A stretch of DNA of 32,981 nt. It comes from Clostridia bacterium (GTDB taxonomy: Bacteria; Bacillota; Clostridia; Oscillospirales; Acutalibacteraceae). A program made the position numbers and the translations under genes. The notes below the pieces were generated by a model, which did not search any database, was not told the origin of the DNA, and worked only from the letters and a program-made list of their open reading frames with translations. The stretch covers positions 1-32,981 of the forward strand of contig JAFQFY010000061.1 of assembly GCA_017398485.1 (NCBI GenBank). Reading direction: 5' to 3'. Positions 6,713 to 15,745 of this stretch are shown piece after piece (the stretch's first letter is position 1; each line of letters starts with the position of its first letter).

Positions 6713-9700
6713 ATGGCTAAGAGAAACGACTTAAAGAAAATTATGATCATCGGTTCCGGTCCGATCGTTATCGGTCAGGCGGCGGAATTCGATTATGCCG
6801 GCACGCAGGCGTGTCTGGCGCTCAAAGAGGAAGGCTACGAGGTGGTGCTGTGCAACTCCAACCCTGCCACCATCATGACCGATACCTCCATCGCAGATAA
6901 GGTGTATATGGAGCCGCTGACGCTCGAATACATCGCCAAGATCCTGCGTTATGAGCGTCCCGACGCGATCGTCCCCGGTATCGGCGGCCAGACGGGTCTG
7001 AACCTCGCCATGCAGCTCGAGAAGAAGGGCATTCTCAAAGAGTGCGGCGTCGAACTGCTCGGTACGAGCAGTGAGTCCATCGAGCGCGCCGAAGACCGCG
7101 ATATGTTTAAGCAGATGTGCCAGTCCATCGGTGAACCTGTCATTCCTTCTGAGATCACCTATAATCTCGACGAGGCGCGTGAGGCGGCGCAGCGCATCGG
7201 CTATCCCGTGGTGCTGCGTCCGGCGTTTACGCTTGGCGGCACCGGCGGCGGCTTTGCCTACAACGAGACCGAGCTCATGGAGATCGGCAAGAACGCGTTC
7301 AAGCTTTCCCCCGTGCATCAGGTGCTCATCGAAAAGTCGGTCAAGGGTTATAAGGAGATCGAGTTTGAGGTCATGCGCGACTCGGCGGATAACGCCATCA
7401 CCATCTGCGGCATGGAGAACGTCGACCCCGTCGGCGTGCACACCGGTGACTCGATCGTCGTCGCGCCCATCCTGTCGCTCAACGACCACGACCTGAAGAT
7501 GCTCAACGACAGCGCCATCAAGATCATTCGCGAGCTGAAAATTGAGGGTGGCTGCAACGTGCAGTACGCACTCAACCCCTATACCAGCGAATACTATCTC
7601 ATTGAGGTCAACCCTCGCGTGTCGCGCTCCTCTGCTTTGGCGTCCAAGGCGAGCGGGTTCCCGATCGCGCGCGTGACCGCCAAGATCGCGGTCGGCATGA
7701 CCCTCGACGAGATCCCGGTTGCGGGCGGCACCGCCGCCATCGAGCCGCAGCTCGATTATATTGTGGCAAAATTCCCGCGTTTCCCGTTCGATAAGTTTAC
7801 CTCGGCGCCCAACACCCTCGGCACGCAGATGAAGGCGACGGGCGAGGTCATGGGCATCGGCTCGACCCTCGACGAGTGCTTCCTTAAATCCGTACGCTCG
7901 TTGGAAACCGGCGTCGACCACTTCTACCACGCGAAGTTTGATAATAAGTCCAAGGAAGAATTGCTCGCGTATATCGCCGAGAACAAGGACGATAACATTT
8001 ACGCTATCACCCAGTTGGTGCGCTTGGGTGTGTCGATCGAGGAACTGCATAAGGCGACCATGATCACCCCCTTGTTCCTCGAAAGCATCCGCCGCATCGT
8101 GGATATGGAGATCCTCCTGCGTCAGAATCCCGGCGACGAGGGCGTGCTGCGCGCGGCGAAGATCATGGGTTTTGCAGACACCGTCATTGCGCGTCTGTGG
8201 AATACCGACGAGATCGCCGTGTATCATCAGCGCAAGGCGGCCGGCATTACCCCGGTGTTCCGTATGGTAGACACCATGCACACCGGCAAGTATATCGCGT
8301 ATCTCTACTCCTCCTACACGGGCGAGAACGATTCTCGTCTGACCGACAAACGTAAGATCGTGGTGCTCGGCGCCGGTCCGATCCGTATCGGTCAGGGCGT
8401 GGAGTTCGACTATTCCACCGTTCACGCGGTGCAGACCATCAAGAAGGCGGGCTACGAGGCGATCATCATCAACAATAACCCCGAGACCGTGTCCACCGAC
8501 TACACCACAGGCGACAAGCTGTATTTTGAGCCGCTGACGCCCGAAGACGTGATGGCGATCATTGATTTTGAACAGCCGGAGGGCGTTATTGCGTCGCTGG
8601 GCGGACAGACCGCCATCAACCTTGCCGATCCGCTGATGCGGCGCGGTGTAAAGATCGTCGGCACCGACTGCGAAGCGATCGAGCGCGCGGAGAACCGCGA
8701 CAGCTTCGAGAAGATCCTGCGCGAGCTCGACATTCCTCAGCCGAAGGGCAAGGCGGTTATCAACATTGAGGACGGCATCAAGGCCGCCAACGAGATCGGG
8801 TATCCTGTGCTGGTGCGTCCCTCCTTCGTGCTCGGCGGCCGTGCCATGCAGATCGTCGCCAAGGACGAGGACCTGCGCCAGTATCTTAAAACAGCAGTGG
8901 AGATCGACGAGGACAAGCCTGTTCTGGTCGACAAATACCTGCAGGGTAAAGAGGTCGAGGTGGACGCCATCTGCGACGGGCAGGACGTGTTTATTCCCGG
9001 CATCATGGAGCTTGTTGAGCGCACCGGTGTGCACTCGGGCGACTCCATCAGCGTGTATCCTGCCTTCTCCATTTCGGATAAGGTCAAGGGTACCATCCTG
9101 CAATACGCCAAGAAGCTGGGCCTCGGCATCGGCATCGTAGGACTGTACAATATTCAGTTCATCGTCGATAAGGACGAGAACGTATTTATTATCGAGGTCA
9201 ACCCCCGTTCCTCCCGTACCGTACCGTTCCTGTCCAAGGCGACGGGTTACAGCCTCGCGGATATCGCCACCGAGGTCATCCTCGGTAAATCCCTCAAGGA
9301 GCAGGGCATCTTCAAGCTCTATCCCGAGGAGAAGGATCGCTACTACGTCAAGGTGCCGGTGTTCTCCTTCAACAAGATCAAGGGTCTGGACGCTTATCTG
9401 TCTCCCGAGATGAAGTCGACGGGCGAAGCCATCGGCTACGACGATAAGCTGTGCCGCGCGATGCAGAAGGCACTCGTTGCCGGCGGCATCAATCTGCAAA
9501 ACTACGGCACCGTCATCGTCACCCTTGCGGATGAGGATAAGGAAGAGGCGTTGCCGCTGGTCAAACGCTTCTACGACATGGGCTTCAACATCGAGGCGAC
9601 CGTCGGCACCGCCGACTTCCTCAAAGCTCACGGCATCCGCACGCGCGTGCTCAAGAAGTTGCTTGAAGGCAGTGAGGAGATCTTCGACTCGATTCGTGCA

Positions 9701-9889
9701 GGCTACGTCAGCTATGTCATCAACACGCGCGCCATCATGTCGGGTGTGCACTACGAGGATGGCGTACTCATCCGCCGTTGCGCGGTGGAAAACGGCGTGA
9801 CGCTGTTCTCCTCGCTCGATACGGTACGCATCGTTCTCGACGTTCTCGAGGAGATCACCAACAAAGTGTCGACCATCGACGCGAAATAA
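6713..9889 (+). CDS. carB: Carbamoyl-phosphate synthase large subunit CarB
   Basis: 1058 residues (usual about 1070). Makes carbamoyl phosphate from bicarbonate, ammonia and 2 ATP. The tandem repeat is clear: each half begins with a matching IGSGPIVIGQ or LGAGPIRIGQ loop and has an ATP-grasp domain (PAFTLGGTGGG in the first half, PSFVLGGRAMQ in the second). The C-terminal 130 residues form the MGS-like allosteric domain that binds UMP and ornithine in the family. The small glutaminase subunit CarA, which normally delivers ammonia, is not next to it nor anywhere in this window. A GGGAGG site precedes ATG 6713. The product could also serve arginine synthesis. Confidence 0.98.
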   Translation: MAKRNDLKKIMIIGSGPIVIGQAAEFDYAGTQACLALKEEGYEVVLCNSNPATIMTDTSIADKVYMEPLTLEYIAKILRYERPDAIVPGIGGQTGLNLAMQLEKKGILKECGVELLGTSSESIERAEDRDMFKQMCQSIGEPVIPSEITYNLDEAREAAQRIGYPVVLRPAFTLGGTGGGFAYNETELMEIGKNAFKLSPVHQVLIEKSVKGYKEIEFEVMRDSADNAITICGMENVDPVGVHTGDSIVVAPILSLNDHDLKMLNDSAIKIIRELKIEGGCNVQYALNPYTSEYYLIEVNPRVSRSSALASKASGFPIARVTAKIAVGMTLDEIPVAGGTAAIEPQLDYIVAKFPRFPFDKFTSAPNTLGTQMKATGEVMGIGSTLDECFLKSVRSLETGVDHFYHAKFDNKSKEELLAYIAENKDDNIYAITQLVRLGVSIEELHKATMITPLFLESIRRIVDMEILLRQNPGDEGVLRAAKIMGFADTVIARLWNTDEIAVYHQRKAAGITPVFRMVDTMHTGKYIAYLYSSYTGENDSRLTDKRKIVVLGAGPIRIGQGVEFDYSTVHAVQTIKKAGYEAIIINNNPETVSTDYTTGDKLYFEPLTPEDVMAIIDFEQPEGVIASLGGQTAINLADPLMRRGVKIVGTDCEAIERAENRDSFEKILRELDIPQPKGKAVINIEDGIKAANEIGYPVLVRPSFVLGGRAMQIVAKDEDLRQYLKTAVEIDEDKPVLVDKYLQGKEVEVDAICDGQDVFIPGIMELVERTGVHSGDSISVYPAFSISDKVKGTILQYAKKLGLGIGIVGLYNIQFIVDKDENVFIIEVNPRSSRTVPFLSKATGYSLADIATEVILGKSLKEQGIFKLYPEEKDRYYVKVPVFSFNKIKGLDAYLSPEMKSTGEAIGYDDKLCRAMQKALVAGGINLQNYGTVIVTLADEDKEEALPLVKRFYDMGFNIEATVGTADFLKAHGIRTRVLKKLLEGSEEIFDSIRAGYVSYVINTRAIMSGVHYEDGVLIRRCAVENGVTLFSSLDTVRIVLDVLEEITNKVSTIDAK

Positions 9890-9919
9890 AATACTCTCCC
9901 AAAGAAAAGAGGGACTGTT

Positions 9920-10657
9920 TTGAAACAAGTGATTTATACCGTCGTGAGCCATGAGCGCATTGCTCGCGACGTGTACAAGATGGTGCTGGCAGGGGACACC
10001 TCCGCCATCACCGCATCGGGTCAGTTTATCAACCTGAAGCTCGACGGATTTTATCTGCGCCGTCCGATCTCGGTATGCGACTACGACGCTGACACCGTCA
10101 CCTTGATCTACAAGGTGGTCGGCGGCGGTACCGAACAGATGAAAGACATGAAATCTGGTGACAAGGTGGATGCCTTGACAGGTCTTGGAAACGGCTTTAA
10201 TACGGCAAAAAGCGGCGAAAAGCCGTTGCTTATCGGCGGCGGTGTCGGCGTCCCTCCGATGTTTAATCTGTGCAAGAGATTGCTTGCTGAGGGCAAGAAA
10301 CCGACCGTGATCTTGGGCTTTAATTCCGTCGCCGACGTGTTTTACGAGGCGGAGTTTGCGGCGCTGGGCGTGGACGTGACCGTCACGACGGCTGACGGCA
10401 GCTACGGCGTGCGCGGCTTCGTCACTGACGTGATGAAAGATCTTTCATACACCTACTTTTACACCTGCGGTCCCGAGCCGATGTTCCGCGCCATCGACAA
10501 GGTGGCGGTGACGAGCGGCCAGTACAGTTTTGAGGAGCGTATGGGCTGCGGCTTCGGCGCGTGCATGGGCTGTTCTTGCAAGACACTCACCGGCTACAAG
10601 CGCATCTGCAAGGAAGGACCGGTCATGGAAAGGGAGGAGATCGTATGGGAGCGTTAA
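9920..10657 (+). CDS. pyrK: Dihydroorotate dehydrogenase B electron-transfer subunit PyrK
   Basis: 245 residues with FAD and [2Fe-2S] sites; passes electrons from the PyrD flavin to NAD. The FAD-binding motif RRPISVC is at 47-53, the GGGVGVPPM nucleotide loop at 106-114, and YTCGPEPM at 181-188. The [2Fe-2S] ligands are Cys210, Cys215, Cys218 and Cys230 (CGFGACMGC...C). The start is TTG at 9920: AGAGGG at 9908-9913 is 6 nt upstream, the first residues match the family, and the next in-frame ATG is at residue 21. It overlaps pyrD by 13 bp, consistent with a tight PyrDK complex. Confidence 0.95.
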   Translation: MKQVIYTVVSHERIARDVYKMVLAGDTSAITASGQFINLKLDGFYLRRPISVCDYDADTVTLIYKVVGGGTEQMKDMKSGDKVDALTGLGNGFNTAKSGEKPLLIGGGVGVPPMFNLCKRLLAEGKKPTVILGFNSVADVFYEAEFAALGVDVTVTTADGSYGVRGFVTDVMKDLSYTYFYTCGPEPMFRAIDKVAVTSGQYSFEERMGCGFGACMGCSCKTLTGYKRICKEGPVMEREEIVWER

Positions 10658-11556
10658 GCGTGAATCTGTGCGGTATCGAGCTGGATAACCCGATCATTCC
10701 GGCGTCCGGCACCTTCGGCTACGGCTATGAGTTTGCCGAATTATACGATATCAATGTGCTTGGCACCTTCTCCTTCAAGGGTACGACGCGTCAGCCGCGT
10801 TTCGGCAACCCTACACCGCGCATCGCGGAGTGCACCGCCGGTATGATCAATGCCGTCGGCCTGCAAAACCCCGGTGTGGATAAGGTCATTTCCGAGGAAC
10901 TTCCCAAGCTCGCCAAATTCTTTGACAAGAAGGTCATGGCGAATGTGGGCGGCTTCTCGATCGAGGAATACGCCGAGACCTGCCGTATGCTGGATGCGTG
11001 CGAGCAGGTGGGTTGGTTGGAGGTCAACATCAGCTGTCCCAATGTGCACGGCGGCGGCATGAGCTTCGGCACCGACCCGAACGGCGCCGCCGAGGTGGTC
11101 AAGGCGGTCAAAGCGGTGACGACCAAGCCGGTGATCGTGAAATTATCCCCCAACGTGACGGATATCGTGTCCATCGCCAAGGCGTGCGAGGCGGCGGGTG
11201 CCGACAGCATCAGCCTGATCAACACTCTGCTTGGCATGCGCATCAGCCTGAAAACCAAAAAGCCGATCATCGCCAACACCATGGGCGGTTTTTCGGGCGA
11301 TGCGATCTTCCCGGTGGCGTTGCGCATGGTATATCAGGTCGCCGGCGCGGTGAAGATCCCCGTTGTCGGCATGGGCGGTGTGTCGAGCGCCGAGGACGTT
11401 ATCGAAATGATGCTCGCCGGCGCGACGGCGGTCGAGGTCGGCGCGGCGAATCTGGTCAACCCCTATGTCTGTAAAGAGATCATCGAACAGCTTCCGGCTG
11501 TGATGGATAAATACGGCGTGAAAACGCTGGGAGAAATTATCGGAGGTGCACACTGA
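10645..11556 (+). CDS. pyrD: Dihydroorotate dehydrogenase PyrD, type 1B catalytic subunit
   Basis: A 303-residue FMN TIM barrel oxidising dihydroorotate to orotate with NAD through PyrK. The catalytic base of class 1 enzymes is Cys131 in NISCPNV; flavin and substrate motifs include GNPTPRI, GLQNPG and GMGGVSS. The start at 10645 (MGALSVNL) lies inside the 3' end of pyrK with GGGAGGAG just upstream; the longer frame beginning at 10561 lies in pyrK coding sequence and is rejected. The stop overlaps the pyrF start by one base (TGATG). Confidence 0.97.
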   Translation: MGALSVNLCGIELDNPIIPASGTFGYGYEFAELYDINVLGTFSFKGTTRQPRFGNPTPRIAECTAGMINAVGLQNPGVDKVISEELPKLAKFFDKKVMANVGGFSIEEYAETCRMLDACEQVGWLEVNISCPNVHGGGMSFGTDPNGAAEVVKAVKAVTTKPVIVKLSPNVTDIVSIAKACEAAGADSISLINTLLGMRISLKTKKPIIANTMGGFSGDAIFPVALRMVYQVAGAVKIPVVGMGGVSSAEDVIEMMLAGATAVEVGAANLVNPYVCKEIIEQLPAVMDKYGVKTLGEIIGGAH

Positions 11557-12254
11557 TGGGTAAGGACGTGATTATTGCTTGCGATTTTGCAAGCCAGGAG
11601 CAGGTGCTGGCGTTCCTCGACAAGTTTGAGGGCAAAAAGCCGTTTGTCAAGATCGGTATGGAGTTGTTTTACGGCGCCGGTCCCGGCATCGTCAAAGAGA
11701 TCAAAGCGCGCGGTCACAAGATCTTTTTGGATCTCAAACTGCACGATATTCCCAACACCGTTAAGAAAGCGATGAGCGTGTTGTCGAACCTCGACGTGGA
11801 TATGTGCAATCTCCATGCGGCCGGCACCATTCGTATGATGGAGGCGGCGATCGAGGGTCTCACTCGCCCCGACGGCACGCGTCCGTTGCTCATCGCGGTG
11901 ACCCAGCTGACCTCCACCGATCAGGAGACCATGGAGAACGATCTGCTTATTCACGAGCCGATCGACCGCGTGGTCATGCATTACGCGCACAACGCGAAGC
12001 TCGCCGGTCTCGACGGTGTGGTATGTTCGCCGCTCGAGGCGCAGAAGGTGCACGACACCTGCGGCGCGAACTTTATGACCGTCACCCCCGGTGTGCGCTT
12101 TGCCGACGGCGATATCGGCGATCAGAAGCGCGTCATGACCCCGGCACAGGCCAAATTGATCGGTTCGGACTACATTGTGGTCGGTCGTCCGATCACCGCG
12201 GCCGAGGATCCGGTCGCCGCTTACGAGCGTTGCGTCGCAGAATTCTGTGACTGA
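11556..12254 (+). CDS. pyrF: Orotidine 5'-phosphate decarboxylase PyrF
   Basis: 232 residues; last step to UMP. The catalytic tetrad signature [11 protein letters not shown] includes Asp59, Lys61 and Asp64. The C-terminal phosphate-binding parts VTPGVR and VVGRPIT are clear. This is the short Bacillus/E. coli-type enzyme. A CGGAGG site lies inside the end of pyrD, and the genes overlap by one base, so translation is probably coupled. Confidence 0.97.
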   Translation: MGKDVIIACDFASQEQVLAFLDKFEGKKPFVKIGMELFYGAGPGIVKEIKARGHKIFLDLKLHDIPNTVKKAMSVLSNLDVDMCNLHAAGTIRMMEAAIEGLTRPDGTRPLLIAVTQLTSTDQETMENDLLIHEPIDRVVMHYAHNAKLAGLDGVVCSPLEAQKVHDTCGANFMTVTPGVRFADGDIGDQKRVMTPAQAKLIGSDYIVVGRPITAAEDPVAAYERCVAEFCD

Positions 12255-12283
12255 CATAAAACTTATAAAAGGAGGACGAGCTT

Positions 12284-12940
12284 ATGGAAGCGTACAAGAG
12301 AGAATTTATTCAGTTTCTGGAGGGCGCCGGCGTGCTGAAATTCGGTGATTTCACCGCGAAATCCGGTCGCAAGATTCCGTATTTCATCAATGCCGGTGAC
12401 ATCAAGACCGGCGACCAGATCGCCAAGCTCGGCGAGTTCTACGCCAAGGCGTATTTTGACAAGGTGGGCAACAAGCCCTCCGTGCTGTACGGCCCTGCCT
12501 ACAAGGGTATCTCCATCGCGGTCTCTACCGCGGTCGCGTTGTCGAAAAACGGTCTGGACGTGCCGTTCTTCTTTAACCGCAAGGAGGCGAAGGATCACGG
12601 CGAGGGCGGCATCTTTGTCGGCTACGTGCCGCAGGCCGGTCAAGAGGTGGTCATCGTCGAGGACGTTATCACCGCCGGCACCGCCATTCGCGAGAGCATG
12701 GCGAACCTGTCCTCGTTGGACGGCGTGAAGGTCATTGCCACCTTCGTGATGGTGGATCGCAAGGAAAAGGGCAAGGGCGAAAAATCCGCCATGGCCGAGG
12801 TGGAGGAGGAATTCGGTTTCCCTGTCTACTCGGTGGTGGACGTGTACGATATTATCGAATATCTCGAAGAGGATGAGAAAAACGCCGAAAACGTGGCGCG
12901 CATCAAAGCGTATTTGGCGGTGAACGGAGCTGCGGTATGA
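12284..12940 (+). CDS. pyrE: Orotate phosphoribosyltransferase PyrE
   Basis: 218 residues; joins orotate to PRPP giving OMP. The PRPP motif [16 protein letters not shown] is at 122-137. The flexible loop is represented by [11 protein letters not shown] (99-109), and the N-terminal [17 protein letters not shown] segment is typical. AAAGGAGG precedes ATG 12284, and the 29-bp gap after pyrF holds only this site. Its stop overlaps the pyrB ATG by 4 bp. Confidence 0.97.
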   Translation: MEAYKREFIQFLEGAGVLKFGDFTAKSGRKIPYFINAGDIKTGDQIAKLGEFYAKAYFDKVGNKPSVLYGPAYKGISIAVSTAVALSKNGLDVPFFFNRKEAKDHGEGGIFVGYVPQAGQEVVIVEDVITAGTAIRESMANLSSLDGVKVIATFVMVDRKEKGKGEKSAMAEVEEEFGFPVYSVVDVYDIIEYLEEDEKNAENVARIKAYLAVNGAAV

Positions 12941-13854
12941 GAAATGTGATTGACGTTCTCGATCTGTCGGTCGAGGAAATTGAAGAACTGATCGCGGTCG
13001 CCGACGATATCATGGCGAACCCGACGAAATATCAAGAGGTTTGCAAGCACAAGATCTTGGCGACGCTGTTTTTTGAACCGTCTACCCGTACGCGCTTGAG
13101 CTTTGAGTCTGCCATGCTGTCGCTCGGCGGTGAGGTGCTCGGCTTTTCGGAGGCGTCGTCTTCTTCAGCGGCGAAGGGCGAGAGCATCGCGGATACCGTT
13201 TCGGTCGTCAGCGGCTATGCGGATATCATCGCCATGCGTCACCCCAAAGAGGGCGCGCCTCTCGTGGCGAGCGCCCATTCCTGCGTGCCGATCATCAACG
13301 CCGGTGACGGCGGTCACTATCATCCTACCCAGACGCTGACCGACCTGTTGACCATTCGTCACGAGATCGGTCGCTTTGACGATCTGACTATCGGCTTCTG
13401 CGGCGACCTCAAATTCGGTCGCACGGTGCACTCGCTTATCGAGGCGATGTCGCGCTATAAGGGCATCAAGTTCGTGCTCATTTCGCCGCCCGAGCTGAAG
13501 CTCCCCAGCTTCGTCAAGGAGGAGTTCATCAAGAACAAGGGCATTGAATACGTGCAGACCTCCTCGCTTGAAGAGGTCATGGGCGAATTGGATATCCTGT
13601 ACATGACCCGCGTGCAAAAGGAGCGCTTCTTCAATGAAGAGGACTACCTGCGTCTTAAGGACAGCTTTGTGCTCACCGAGGACAAGATGGCGCTCGCGCG
13701 TGCGGATATGCGCGTGCTGCACCCGTTGCCGCGCGTTAACGAGATCGATACCGCGGTGGATAACGATCCGCGCGCGAGCTACTTCCGCCAGGCGCACTAC
13801 GGCCGCTATATCCGCATGGCACTCATCATGAAACTGTTGGAGGTGTCGGCATGA
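12937..13854 (+). CDS. pyrB: Aspartate carbamoyltransferase catalytic subunit PyrB
   Basis: 305 residues; condenses carbamoyl phosphate and aspartate. The carbamoyl-phosphate loop [14 protein letters not shown] (46-59) and the HPTQTLTDL and HPLPRVNEI motifs are intact. The next gene encodes the regulatory chain, so the enzyme is probably the dodecameric, CTP/ATP-regulated form (inference from the PyrI partner). ATGA overlaps exist with both pyrE before it and pyrI after it. Confidence 0.98.
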   Translation: MRNVIDVLDLSVEEIEELIAVADDIMANPTKYQEVCKHKILATLFFEPSTRTRLSFESAMLSLGGEVLGFSEASSSSAAKGESIADTVSVVSGYADIIAMRHPKEGAPLVASAHSCVPIINAGDGGHYHPTQTLTDLLTIRHEIGRFDDLTIGFCGDLKFGRTVHSLIEAMSRYKGIKFVLISPPELKLPSFVKEEFIKNKGIEYVQTSSLEEVMGELDILYMTRVQKERFFNEEDYLRLKDSFVLTEDKMALARADMRVLHPLPRVNEIDTAVDNDPRASYFRQAHYGRYIRMALIMKLLEVSA

Positions 13855-14267
13855 ATATCGACAGCATCAAAAACGGCATCGTCATCGACCACATTGCCGC
13901 CGGCAAGGGTATGCAACTGTACCGCCTGCTGAAGCTCGACGAGTTGGATTGTTCGGTTGCGATCATCAAAAACGTGGCCAGCAAGAAGATGGGCCGCAAG
14001 GATATCATCAAGGTGGACGCCGCCATCGAGGTGGACCTCGACGTCATCGGTTTTGTCGACCCTGAGGCGACGGTCAACGTTATCCGCGACAGCAAGCTCG
14101 TGGAGAAAAAGACCATTCCGACGCCGCGTGAACTCGTCAACGTTATCCGGTGCAAAAATCCGCGTTGCATCACGTCGGTCGAGCCGGGTCTCAACCATGT
14201 TTTTAAGCTAACTGACGAGAAAAATAAGGTGTATCGTTGCCTTTATTGTGAAAGCAAACCAAATTGA
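13851..14267 (+). CDS. pyrI: Aspartate carbamoyltransferase regulatory subunit PyrI
   Basis: 138 residues. The N-terminal nucleotide-binding half ([20 protein letters not shown]) is followed by a zinc domain with Cys101, Cys106, Cys130 and Cys133 (CKNPRC and CLYC). It lets CTP and ATP tune PyrB. It is slightly shorter than the roughly 150-residue enteric protein. Together with PyrR this gives both enzyme-level and transcription-level control of pyrimidine synthesis. Last gene of the pyr operon, followed 3 bp later by a terminator. Confidence 0.96.
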   Translation: MNIDSIKNGIVIDHIAAGKGMQLYRLLKLDELDCSVAIIKNVASKKMGRKDIIKVDAAIEVDLDVIGFVDPEATVNVIRDSKLVEKKTIPTPRELVNVIRCKNPRCITSVEPGLNHVFKLTDEKNKVYRCLYCESKPN

Positions 14268-14270
14268 AAA

Positions 14271-14305
14271 AAACGCCCGTTTTCGCTTGACGAAAACGGG
14301 CGTTT
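14271..14305 (+). terminator. Terminator of the pyr operon
   Basis: AAACGCCCGTTTTCG (14271-14285) pairs perfectly over 15 bp with CGAAAACGGGCGTTT (14291-14305) around the loop CTTGA, then a short U-tract. The loop and 3' arm also carry the -35 box of the next promoter. Confidence 0.9.
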
Positions 14306-14316
14306 TATGGTATACT
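14287..14316 (+). promoter_or_regulatory. Promoter of the purine operon, embedded in the pyr terminator
   Basis: TTGACG (14287-14292), 18 bp, then TATACT (14311-14316), preceded by TGG as a possible extended -10. Transcription should start near 14322, just before the ZTP riboswitch. The -35 lies in the loop and 3' arm of the pyrI terminator hairpin. Confidence 0.82.
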
Positions 14317-14330
14317 GACAGAGGTATTTT

Positions 14331-14428
14331 CGGTTCTTTGTGACTGACGGAAATTTGCGGAGCACCGCAAGGGAGCAAAGAACAAGGGGTGGGGGAATAG
14401 CCCCTCTCCATTCGCCGACCGTCTGGGC
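14331..14428 (+). promoter_or_regulatory. ZTP (pfl) riboswitch upstream of purE
   Basis: The conserved core is visible: GTGACTGACGG (14340-14350) and GCCGACCGTCTGGGC (14414-14428). P1 is GTTCTTT (14333-14339)/AAAGAAC (14377-14383). P2 is TTGCGG/CCGCAA (14355-14370, loop AGCA) with GGGAGC after it. A variable linker hairpin is at 14386-14409. The pseudoknot pairs GACGG (14346-14350) with CCGTC (14419-14423). The pattern matches the ZTP class, notably the Fusobacterium-type sequence. ZTP/ZMP accumulates when 10-formyl-THF is short. The downstream operon contains fhs, glyA, purN and AICARFT, exactly the genes needed to relieve that shortage. Confidence 0.93.
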
Positions 14429-14470
14429 ACATTTAACCGTTACGGGTTAAGTGTGCCCTTTTACTTTTTT
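14425..14470 (+). terminator. Riboswitch-controlled terminator before purE
   Basis: GGGCACATTTAACC (14425-14438) pairs with GGTTAAGTGTGCCC (14445-14458), a 14-bp stem with one G-U, followed by TTTTACTTTTTT. Its first four bases GGGC are the end of the riboswitch core, so ligand binding should block the hairpin: an ON switch (inference). Confidence 0.9.
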
Positions 14471-14495
14471 GTTACGAATAAGGAGGTCATATACG

Positions 14496-14993
14496 ATGAA
14501 AAAAGTTGGCATTGTGATGGGCAGCGACAGTGATCTGCCGATCATTCGCAAGGCGACGGATATGCTCGCCGCTCTGGACATTCCTTATGAGGTGCATGTC
14601 TATTCGGCGCACCGCACGCCCGATCAGGCGCGCGACTTCACGCGTGCGGCACGCGCGAACGGCTTCGGCGTGATCATTGCGGCGGCCGGTATGGCGGCGC
14701 ACTTGGCCGGTGCCGTTGCGGCGAACACCACCCTGCCTGTTATCGGCATTCCCTGTCATTCGCAGGCATTCGGCGGCATGGACGCCTTGCTCGCGACGGT
14801 GCAGATGCCGACGGGCATCCCCGTGGCGACGGTCGCGGTGAACGGCGGCGCGAATGCGGCGTTGCTCGCGGCGCAGATCCTGGCGGTGGAGGACGCCGCT
14901 TTGGCAAAGAAGTTGGACGATAAGCGTGCCGCCGATGCGGCCGCGGTGCTCGAAAAGGACGCCGGCATTGCTGCGCGCCTCAACGAGAAATAA
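14496..14993 (+). CDS. purE: N5-carboxyaminoimidazole ribonucleotide mutase PurE
   Basis: 165 residues, normal length. GSDSDLP (9-15), SAHRTP (37-42) and the AGMAAHLAG loop identify the PurE carboxylation step making CAIR. ATG 14496 has AGGAGG at 14481-14486; a longer in-frame start at 14451 lies in the terminator and is rejected. No purK lies in this window. The enzyme may therefore be fed by a PurK encoded elsewhere, act with non-enzymatic N5-CAIR, or be a CO2-using class II type. The class cannot be decided by eye. Confidence 0.95.
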   Translation: MKKVGIVMGSDSDLPIIRKATDMLAALDIPYEVHVYSAHRTPDQARDFTRAARANGFGVIIAAAGMAAHLAGAVAANTTLPVIGIPCHSQAFGGMDALLATVQMPTGIPVATVAVNGGANAALLAAQILAVEDAALAKKLDDKRAADAAAVLEKDAGIAARLNEK

Positions 14994-15031
14994 TCAAGCA
15001 AACCAAACAAAAACGAAAAGGAGTTTTGATC

Positions 15032-15718
15032 ATGGAAAAGAAATTAGTTTACACCGGTAAGACCAAAGACGTATTTGCGCTGGACAACGGCAATTATCTG
15101 CTGAAATTCAAGGACGACTGCACCGGCAAGGACGGCGTGTTCGATCCCGGTGAGAATGCGGTGGGTCTGACCATCGACGGCGTGGGCGACGTCAATCTGC
15201 GTATGTCCATCTATTTCTTTGAGAAGATCAACGCCGCCGGTATCCGCACGCACTATGTGAACGCTGACCTCGCCACCACCACCATGGAGGTTCTGCCTGC
15301 TAAGGTGTTCGGCAAAGGTTTGGAGGTCATCTGCCGTTACAAGGCGGTTGGCTCCTTCTATCGCCGCTATTCCGATTACTGCGTCGAGGGTCAGGACCTG
15401 CCGGCGTACGTTGAGACCACCTTCAAAAACGACGAAAAGGGCGATCCGCTGGTCACCAAGGACGGCCTGGTTGATCTGGGCGTCATGACCGCCGAGCAGT
15501 ACGACGATCTTAAGGATATGACCCAAAAGATCACCAAGATCGTCGCTGACGACCTCAAGGAAAAGGGCCTGGATATGTACGACATCAAGTTTGAGTTCGG
15601 CTACGATCCCGACGGCAACGTGATGCTCATCGACGAGATCGCGTCCGGCAATATGCGTGTGTATAAGGACGGCGAGTACGTCGATCCGATGACCCTCAAC
15701 GGTCTGTTCTTCGCATAA
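15032..15718 (+). CDS. purC: SAICAR synthase PurC
   Basis: 228 residues; ATP-dependent joining of aspartate to CAIR. The N-terminal [16 protein letters not shown] is a slightly diverged form of the usual YEGKAKxxY start. The C-terminal [13 protein letters not shown] segment is a diverged form of the usual LxDExxxD...RxW motif. AAGGAG at 15018-15023 sets the start at 15032; the TTG-type frame at 15026 is rejected. It follows purE by 38 bp. The next enzyme, adenylosuccinate lyase purB, is not in the window. Confidence 0.93.
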   Translation: MEKKLVYTGKTKDVFALDNGNYLLKFKDDCTGKDGVFDPGENAVGLTIDGVGDVNLRMSIYFFEKINAAGIRTHYVNADLATTTMEVLPAKVFGKGLEVICRYKAVGSFYRRYSDYCVEGQDLPAYVETTFKNDEKGDPLVTKDGLVDLGVMTAEQYDDLKDMTQKITKIVADDLKEKGLDMYDIKFEFGYDPDGNVMLIDEIASGNMRVYKDGEYVDPMTLNGLFFA

Positions 15719-15745
15719 TTTCTGATTTTCCTTAGGGGGTACACC

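Noticed and set aside
6731-9952. A very long open frame on the - strand opposite carB, with many similar long antisense frames opposite other genes
   Set aside because: It mirrors the codon pattern of the strongly coding + strand, has no ribosome site or recognisable domains, and its composition (rich in His, Arg, Val, Asp) is typical of antisense shadows in GC-rich genes.
14331-14470. 6S RNA as an alternative explanation for the structured region upstream of purE
   Set aside because: 6S RNA does occur near purE in some Firmicutes, but the GACTGACGG and GCCGACCGTCTGGGC core with pseudoknot and overlapping terminator fits the ZTP class much better.
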